Positions 32,993-37,377 of a stretch of DNA of 37,377 nt are shown here, in pieces. Numbering within the stretch: the stretch's first letter is position 1; every line of letters starts with the position of its first letter. The notes under the pieces were generated by a model. The model ran no database searches. It saw only the letters and a list, made by a program, of their open reading frames with translations, and was not told the origin of the DNA. The DNA comes from Firmicutes bacterium FC7 (lineage in GTDB: Bacteria > Bacillota > Clostridia > Tissierellales > Tissierellaceae), in assembly GCA_022760735.1 (NCBI GenBank), contig JAKELU010000021.1:1-37377 (forward strand), given 5' to 3'. The position numbers and the translations under genes are program-made.

Positions 32993-33889
32993 TTATTGTC
33001 TTAAGTGTTTATTTAATAATAGACCTTCCTCGAAACCATTAGGATATTTATAAATTAATTTTTTTCTATCAAAGATTGGATTAGAATTATGTATTATTCT
33101 ATGATGGTTAGGGCATAAAATGAGTAAATTATCAGAGTTATTATTTAAACTTCTAGTAAAATAATCTATATGATGAGCTTCAGCTATCTTAGCTCCATAG
33201 TTTTCACCAATTAAGCATCCACAAATTTGACATCTATAACCATATAGGAGCTTTAAATTATCACCTATTTTTCTGTTAAGTTTTCTTATTTTAGATATTT
33301 TTTTATCGATTATAATAGATGAATTATTATCCACCTCATCATAATTTATAGCATGCTCCATAACAAGTTCACTATGTTTTTTAGCAATTTCTTCAAAATA
33401 TGTTACTTCTTCAGAAGTAATACCTTCTAATAGGAAGATATCTTCAGCTTCTGTTGTATAAATTGCTAAGTATTCTTTTAAATCATCAGGTAACCTAATA
33501 ATAAAACGATCATTTTGGGGTCTTATTTCTCTAATATTCTTAATATAATTGAAACTCTTATAAAAGCATGCTTGGAGAGCTTGTGATAGTTCGCCATTTT
33601 TAGGATATCGTATTTGAAAAGTATCTTTTTTTCTTTTCCATTTTGAACTAAAATTTACATTACGAACACTAGCATTATAACTTTTACCATCAAATATTAA
33701 AGTTATTTTCTTTGATTCACCTCTTTTTAATAGTTTACCCATATTATGTGCAAATACTACTTGATGTTCTAAAGGAAGAGTTAAGCCTTCCTGTAACAAA
33801 GACCAGTCTACTTCTTTTTTATATACAAAATTTTCAGTTATTAATATTATAAACACCTCCTTATTTAAATTACTCCATGCAACGCACAT
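32993..33889 (-). CDS. HNH endonuclease with an N-terminal recognition domain
   Basis: The C-terminal third is an HNH domain with a structural zinc site: CQICGCLI, then EAHHIDYF and NLLILCPNHHRIIH, giving the catalytic HH, the N and the final H with the second cysteine pair half. The N-terminal 170 residues are of unknown fold and could read DNA. The start is unsure. ATG 33889 has no ribosome binding site and lies only about 14 bases after the predicted transcription start. A strong AAGGAGGTG sits inside the frame at 33854-33862, with only ATA codons (33850, 33847) at good spacing after it. Such nucleases occur alone in restriction and in mobile elements. Confidence 0.75.
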   Translation of the reverse strand: MCVAWSNLNKEVFIILITENFVYKKEVDWSLLQEGLTLPLEHQVVFAHNMGKLLKRGESKKITLIFDGKSYNASVRNVNFSSKWKRKKDTFQIRYPKNGELSQALQACFYKSFNYIKNIREIRPQNDRFIIRLPDDLKEYLAIYTTEAEDIFLLEGITSEEVTYFEEIAKKHSELVMEHAINYDEVDNNSSIIIDKKISKIRKLNRKIGDNLKLLYGYRCQICGCLIGENYGAKIAEAHHIDYFTRSLNNNSDNLLILCPNHHRIIHNSNPIFDRKKLIYKYPNGFEEGLLLNKHLRQ

Positions 33890-33908
33890 ATTTAGCTTAT
33901 ACTATAAA

Positions 33909-33937
33909 GATATACTCCCTCAGATTATGTTGATCAA
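33909..33937 (-). promoter_or_regulatory. Promoter of the HNH gene
   Basis: On the minus strand TTGATC (33932-33937) and TATATC (33909-33914) are 17 bases apart, placing the transcription start near 33902. Confidence 0.5.
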
Positions 33938-34583
33938 TAACTACCTTAACTAATCATCTACTTTCCAATCACAGCATTTATTCATTCAATAATAAATTTA
34001 TATTTTTGTATAAATCTTTTAACATTACTTTCCTAATAAACGGTTAAAATCAACTTATATTCTAACGTTTTTATATGATAATTTATTTACTATAATAGTA
34101 GTACAAGAAGTACCATTAATACATTCTATGCAAAGTAAAAGTACAGATCAAATTAGCAACTTCCATCTAACTTTCTTAAATAATTTATAAGTATTAGTCT
34201 AATTTCCTTTCACAGCTACCTAACACCTCTTTTAAAATTATACCTCTAAATTGGAAATTATCAAGAGTATGAGCACGTTTAGCATACTAATTAACTCAAT
34301 TGATGATTCATCCTCTACTCCTTTTACTATGAATTCTTTCTCTGATTCATCTAATTTGGATGAATCTTTAGAATTATCCGTTAGCCTATATACCCCTCAT
34401 ATAAATTTATTTAGTATAATCATTATTTTCATAATCCATCCAACAGATAATATGAAGGTATTAAATAGATCTTTATTTTGCAAATCTTTACTTTTTAATA
34501 TTTTCTATATTTCTCTTAAAGCTTCCTATCTACTTCAAAACCTGAATATTTAAAACATCAAAATTGATTTTAATAAAATCCAT
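33938..34583. other. Gene-poor, A/T-rich stretch, probably decayed DNA
   Basis: I see no convincing gene in these roughly 650 bases. A 100-codon plus-strand frame (34251-34553) lacks a ribosome binding site and has serine/isoleucine-rich, low-complexity content. The complementary minus strand reads a plausible but stop-interrupted frame (parts DLFNTFILSVGWIMK, then after TGA, DESEKEFIVKGVEDE). The region looks like remnants. Confidence 0.45.
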
Positions 34584-34754
34584 CTATTGTATTAATTCAG
34601 CTAAATTAATTATTTCAGCGAATTCTTTCCTCTTAAGTTCAATTATTTTCTCATTATCTTTTAAGCGATAATTTGTGCCTTTAACTACTATTTCAAAAAC
34701 AGACCTATTGGGGTGCAGATAGCCGTACCATCTTAAATAATTTTTAACAAGATA
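34584..34754 (-). pseudogene. Unrecognised C-terminal gene remnant
   Basis: An open frame of 56 codons without a start codon lies between two stops. It reads like real protein: YLRWYGYLHPNRSVFEIVV, GTNYRLKDNEKIIELKRKEF, ending INLAELIQ. I cannot assign a family. It follows the dprA remnant in the same direction but in a different open segment, so it may be an unrelated fragment. Confidence 0.45.
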
Positions 34755-34808
34755 CTAGTAGTGGTTGACGTTTGTGGAAGCTGGCAGAATATAGGACGAT
34801 TGATATCT

Positions 34809-35118
34809 TTAGTACATCTTACTGTATGCTATCTTTTCTTTAGATTCAAATACTATAGTACTTTTTGCTAAACCAGCAATTATTCTTTTCCTTTCATCAA
34901 ATCTAAGTTTATCTGGTGGTGTTCCAATTGGACATTCACTTAATAAAATACCGTCATTCTTTAAATTTTCCCCTGCTAAACCACTATTAATTTTTGTGTA
35001 TATCATATCTAAACCATAAGCTAATACCGCTATAATTGTTCCATTGTTTTCTATCACATTTTTTATGAGACAACGTGTCTACTCCGCTAAATCTCTGACA
35101 ATTGTAAAATTAGAATAT
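34809..35118 (-). pseudogene. dprA: dprA/smf remnant, 5'-truncated and frameshifted
   Basis: The best-preserved part (34809-35057) reads GTIIAVLAYGLDMIY, ILLSECPIGTPPD and RFDERKRIIAGLAKSTIVFE, matching the second half of the DprA Rossmann domain, which binds single-stranded DNA and loads RecA in transformation. Just upstream the same gene continues in other frames: TIVRDLA, then SGVDTLSHK, corresponding to DprA's SGLARGIDxxAHK motif. At least two frameshifts and a TAG break it. The N-terminal roughly 100 residues are absent, since the next gene ends at 35138. The C-terminal winged helix is not seen. Confidence 0.75.
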
Positions 35119-35137
35119 ATATCTCCTAATTATATAT

Positions 35138-35926
35138 CTATTCTTTATTTTCAACTTCTCTTATCATAGTAAATATGGATTCTCCAATTGAATTTATAAC
35201 TTTCTTGCCTTCTACGATATTAGTTATCTCATCCAACATTACACTTATATAATAGAAATCATTTGGAGTATATAGAATACCAACATCATGCAGTGTTGCT
35301 GCTAGATTGCCAGTTTTGTGAGCAAATTTATAATCTAGAGGAAGATTATGAGCTACATGGTTTGTAAGTATCTGTCCATTCAATATTTCAAGCATACTTG
35401 AGCGCAAGTCTCTAGAGATTGAATCATCAAACAGGATAGCTTTTAAAATGGAAATTGAATCCTCAGGCGAAGTATAATTATCTAACCCTCTTTTCCTAGC
35501 TTCAGAATCCATAAGCATACGCTGCAATGATGTTTTACTTAAACCAAGGCTTTGTATCTGTTGATTTATATAATCTAAACCTACTTTTCTAATTATTATA
35601 TTTGTAGCCATATTATCACTTAGGACGATCATTAGGGTGCATATATCTCTTAATGTAAGTGTTAGATTTTCAGTTTTTAACTGTTGTAATATACCACAAC
35701 CACCTACCACTGGTTCACTAGTAACATCAATTAAGTCTGTTTCATTTAACTCTCCATCATTTATTTTTTTATATAGAGCCCACATAATATATAGTTTTAT
35801 GATGCTTGCTGAAGGAAATCTGTAATCTGAGTTATGATTAATTAGTCTTTTCCCATCAGATCTTTCAACAACAATTCCTGATACAGCATCAAAAGAATTA
35901 ATTATTTCAAATATCTTATTATCCAT
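35138..35926 (-). CDS. Serine hydrolase of the class A beta-lactamase fold, cytoplasmic
   Basis: This 262-residue protein has the penicillin-binding/beta-lactamase serine motifs at class A spacing: SIIK at 41-44, SDN at 103-105 and KTG at 204-206. The class A glutamate motif ExxLN is not evident; SEARKRGLDN lies in that region. There is no signal peptide or lipobox, which is unusual for a beta-lactamase, so the enzyme should act in the cytoplasm. It lies 15 bases downstream of a GntP/NhaC-like permease gene, so the two are probably co-transcribed and act on one imported compound. ATG has AAAGGAG upstream. The function could be amide, ester or lactam hydrolysis. Confidence 0.82.
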   Translation of the reverse strand: MDNKIFEIINSFDAVSGIVVERSDGKRLINHNSDYRFPSASIIKLYIMWALYKKINDGELNETDLIDVTSEPVVGGCGILQQLKTENLTLTLRDICTLMIVLSDNMATNIIIRKVGLDYINQQIQSLGLSKTSLQRMLMDSEARKRGLDNYTSPEDSISILKAILFDDSISRDLRSSMLEILNGQILTNHVAHNLPLDYKFAHKTGNLAATLHDVGILYTPNDFYYISVMLDEITNIVEGKKVINSIGESIFTMIREVENKE

Positions 35927-35941
35927 AGTTTATTCTCCTTT

Positions 35942-37255
35942 CTAAATACCCGCTAATTGATATATAATTCCACGAACTGTTACATAAATAATAGTTGATA
36001 TAGTAATTAAAACACCATTCTTTAACATTGGCTTAAGTGAAGTAGAACGCGCTAGTCCCATTTGTCCTACCATATCCCCTGTAGGATAAGCAAATGAAGT
36101 AATTTGTGAACCAACCAACAAAACTAAAGCCCATAAAGCTGGTGGAATATTTAGTGTAGTGAGAAATACCTTAAACATATCATCCATGACCTTTGCTTGT
36201 GCAACTGCTGCACCAGCAACTCCAAATATTCCAATTAAGGTACTTGCTACCATAAAACCTACAGCTCCAACTGTGCCCATTATTGGACTCATCAAATCAG
36301 CTATTGCATCAAATGCTCCTGATGTTGTTATATAATTCATAAATGGATCATATAGGACAAACATAAAGAACATTTTATACATCCTTGACCCACCAGCAAG
36401 TAAACTTTCAATTATCTGCTCAGCTGATAAGCCTCCTACAAAGCCTGTAACAAATGTTGTAACTAACATAACAGTTAAAGCATAAGCTGCTCCACCTTTA
36501 GCAAGAATTCCATATACAATTAGAACTACCATACTTATAATAAAAACAGCTGTTGCTTTTTTTACTTTAGGAGTTATCTCCCCTGAATTTTTAGCAGCCA
36601 TATCTTCATTGCTATAGGATTCATGTCCTTCTGTTTGTTTTTGTGTTTTTCGTGCACTAATAAATGTGCAAATCCAAACAACAATTGAAATTGGAATTCC
36701 TGCATTTATTAAGTATTGTCCATAACTAACCCCTGCTAATGTTGTATAAGTTACAACAGGAGGGGTGAAAGGCCCTAAAAATAGTCCAGTTGCACCAGCA
36801 CCATGCATAAGCACAGAAAGTGTACTTGGTGTTATTCCAAGGCTAGCAACAACAGGTATTACAATTGGAGCTATTATGGCATTAGCACCTGCTAATGTAC
36901 CTAATAATGCTACTAATAAGCATGAAGCAAACATAACAGCAATAGTAACTTGTTTCTGGGTTTTTACTCCTGACTTTACTATTATGAATTTTACTATTGC
37001 ATTTGCAACACCTGTTTTAGTCAATACTTCACCTAGTCCTGCACCCATTATGATTATAAATCCAACAAGAGCCATGAAAGAACCAAGTGCAGCGTAAAGG
37101 TCACTTCCAAAAGTTATAGGTGTCTGTCCTGTCATTATAGCACCAATTACCGTACACAAAAGCACTACATATGCTATATTTTTACCGCGTAATGCAAGTA
37201 CAATGTAGATAATAAGTGGTATTAATCCCAAAATTGCTGGCAATCCAAATATCAT
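35942..37255 (-). CDS. GntP/NhaC-like ion-transporter superfamily permease, paralogue 2
   Basis: A 437-residue protein with about 12 membrane segments, clearly a paralogue of the one at 30665-32002. LLGTLAGANAIIAPIVIPVV, VSYGQYLI and FAYPTGDMVGQMGLAR align with the same motifs there, and the N-terminal IIMGAGLGEVL mirrors IIMFGSGLGYLM. It lies first in an operon with the serine hydrolase. A proton- or sodium-coupled uptake role is inferred; the substrate is unknown. GGGAGGT precedes the ATG. Confidence 0.75.
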   Translation of the reverse strand: MIFGLPAILGLIPLIIYIVLALRGKNIAYVVLLCTVIGAIMTGQTPITFGSDLYAALGSFMALVGFIIIMGAGLGEVLTKTGVANAIVKFIIVKSGVKTQKQVTIAVMFASCLLVALLGTLAGANAIIAPIVIPVVASLGITPSTLSVLMHGAGATGLFLGPFTPPVVTYTTLAGVSYGQYLINAGIPISIVVWICTFISARKTQKQTEGHESYSNEDMAAKNSGEITPKVKKATAVFIISMVVLIVYGILAKGGAAYALTVMLVTTFVTGFVGGLSAEQIIESLLAGGSRMYKMFFMFVLYDPFMNYITTSGAFDAIADLMSPIMGTVGAVGFMVASTLIGIFGVAGAAVAQAKVMDDMFKVFLTTLNIPPALWALVLLVGSQITSFAYPTGDMVGQMGLARSTSLKPMLKNGVLITISTIIYVTVRGIIYQLAGI

Positions 37256-37282
37256 AAACTTACCTCCCTATTTTAATTAGTT

Positions 37283-37311
37283 TTTATATTTGTATTCAAT
37301 TGCATGTCCAA
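37283..37311 (-). promoter_or_regulatory. Promoter of the permease-serine hydrolase operon
   Basis: On the minus strand TTGGAC (37306-37311) and TATAAA (37283-37288) are 17 bases apart, about 30 bases ahead of the ATG. Confidence 0.65.
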
Positions 37312-37331
37312 GTAGTACATAAAATAAATAT

Positions 37332-37377
37332 CCACCGGCCTAGCCGGTGGTTTTGCCTTTACGGGCACAAGGCCCTA
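37332..37377. mobile_element. Hairpin pair resembling an IS200/IS605-type element end, at the window edge
   Basis: A perfect 8-bp hairpin, CCACCGGC-CTA-GCCGGTGG, is followed by TTTT and a second one, GGGC-ACAAG-GCCC. The composition is GC-rich against an A/T-rich background. Subterminal hairpins of this form flank IS200/IS605 and tnpB elements, where the right end also encodes guide RNA. No tnpA or tnpB is within the window. A plain terminator is the alternative. Confidence 0.45.

Noticed and set aside
34251-34553. 100-codon open frame on the plus strand
   Set aside because: It lacks a ribosome binding site, is low-complexity and Ser/Ile-rich, and lies opposite a degraded minus-strand reading.
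35138-35926. Calling the serine hydrolase a beta-lactamase resistance gene
   Set aside because: It has SxxK, SDN and KTG, but no export signal and no clear ExxLN glutamate motif; its operon partner is an uptake permease, so resistance is not supported.
1-37377. CRISPR arrays, rRNA and tRNA genes
   Set aside because: No regularly spaced direct repeats and no tRNA- or rRNA-like sequence were seen on either strand.

Overview
The window is low-GC, densely packed DNA that looks like an anaerobic, probably spore-forming Firmicute of the Clostridia (Tissierellales or a relative is my best guess). The basis is strong AGGAGG ribosome binding sites, frequent TTG/GTG starts, SLH-anchored and GH18 wall enzymes, aconitase-X and enoate-reductase-type enzymes, and many peptide and amino-acid uptake or hydrolysis genes. 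No rRNA, tRNA or CRISPR array was found.

Left part, about 1-8230: accessory DNA. A phage/ICE-type primase-helicase gene starts at a CTG codon and has lost its C-terminus to what looks like the end of an IS21-family element, which runs off the window. Its 740-base upstream region holds repeats, hairpins and a minus-strand terminator. Rightward from there come an XRE regulator with an operator inside its promoter and a two-gene restriction-modification system. The small subunit carries an EVFTP motif. The 1350-residue partner joins a GIY-YIG-like nuclease, an SF2 helicase and an N6-adenine methylase with NPPY. The two genes overlap at a seven-G tract; one extra G would fuse them into one reading frame. 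A long hairpin closes the module.

Middle part, about 8290-23240: chromosomal-looking metabolism. It holds a small-molecule methyltransferase, a GH18-SLH wall hydrolase, and a TetR-controlled operon of an enoate-reductase-like flavoprotein plus both aconitase-X subunits, with a perfect 17-base operator. It also holds an unknown membrane-anchored surface protein and a four-gene operon for import of an amino acid or derivative and its hydrolysis (binding protein, permease, ATPase, M20 amidohydrolase). That operon follows a structured leader RNA of a class I do not recognise. A tocopherol-cyclase-like protein and a QueG-like iron-sulfur protein follow.

Right part, about 23240-37377: Dps with a metal-regulator-like dyad in its promoter, a YhaO/YhaN-like (Mre11/Rad50-type) pair, an OFA-type MFS transporter broken by one missing base, a surface or spore-type protein, and an M19 dipeptidase downstream of a GntP/NhaC-like permease. 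Then come a small zinc-ribbon protein, a YdbC/PC4 protein, an HNH nuclease, and a decayed stretch with a dprA pseudogene. The window closes with a second, paralogous permease in an operon with a beta-lactamase-fold serine hydrolase. The right edge has paired hairpins typical of an IS200/IS605-type end, so both window edges probably coincide with repeated mobile elements.
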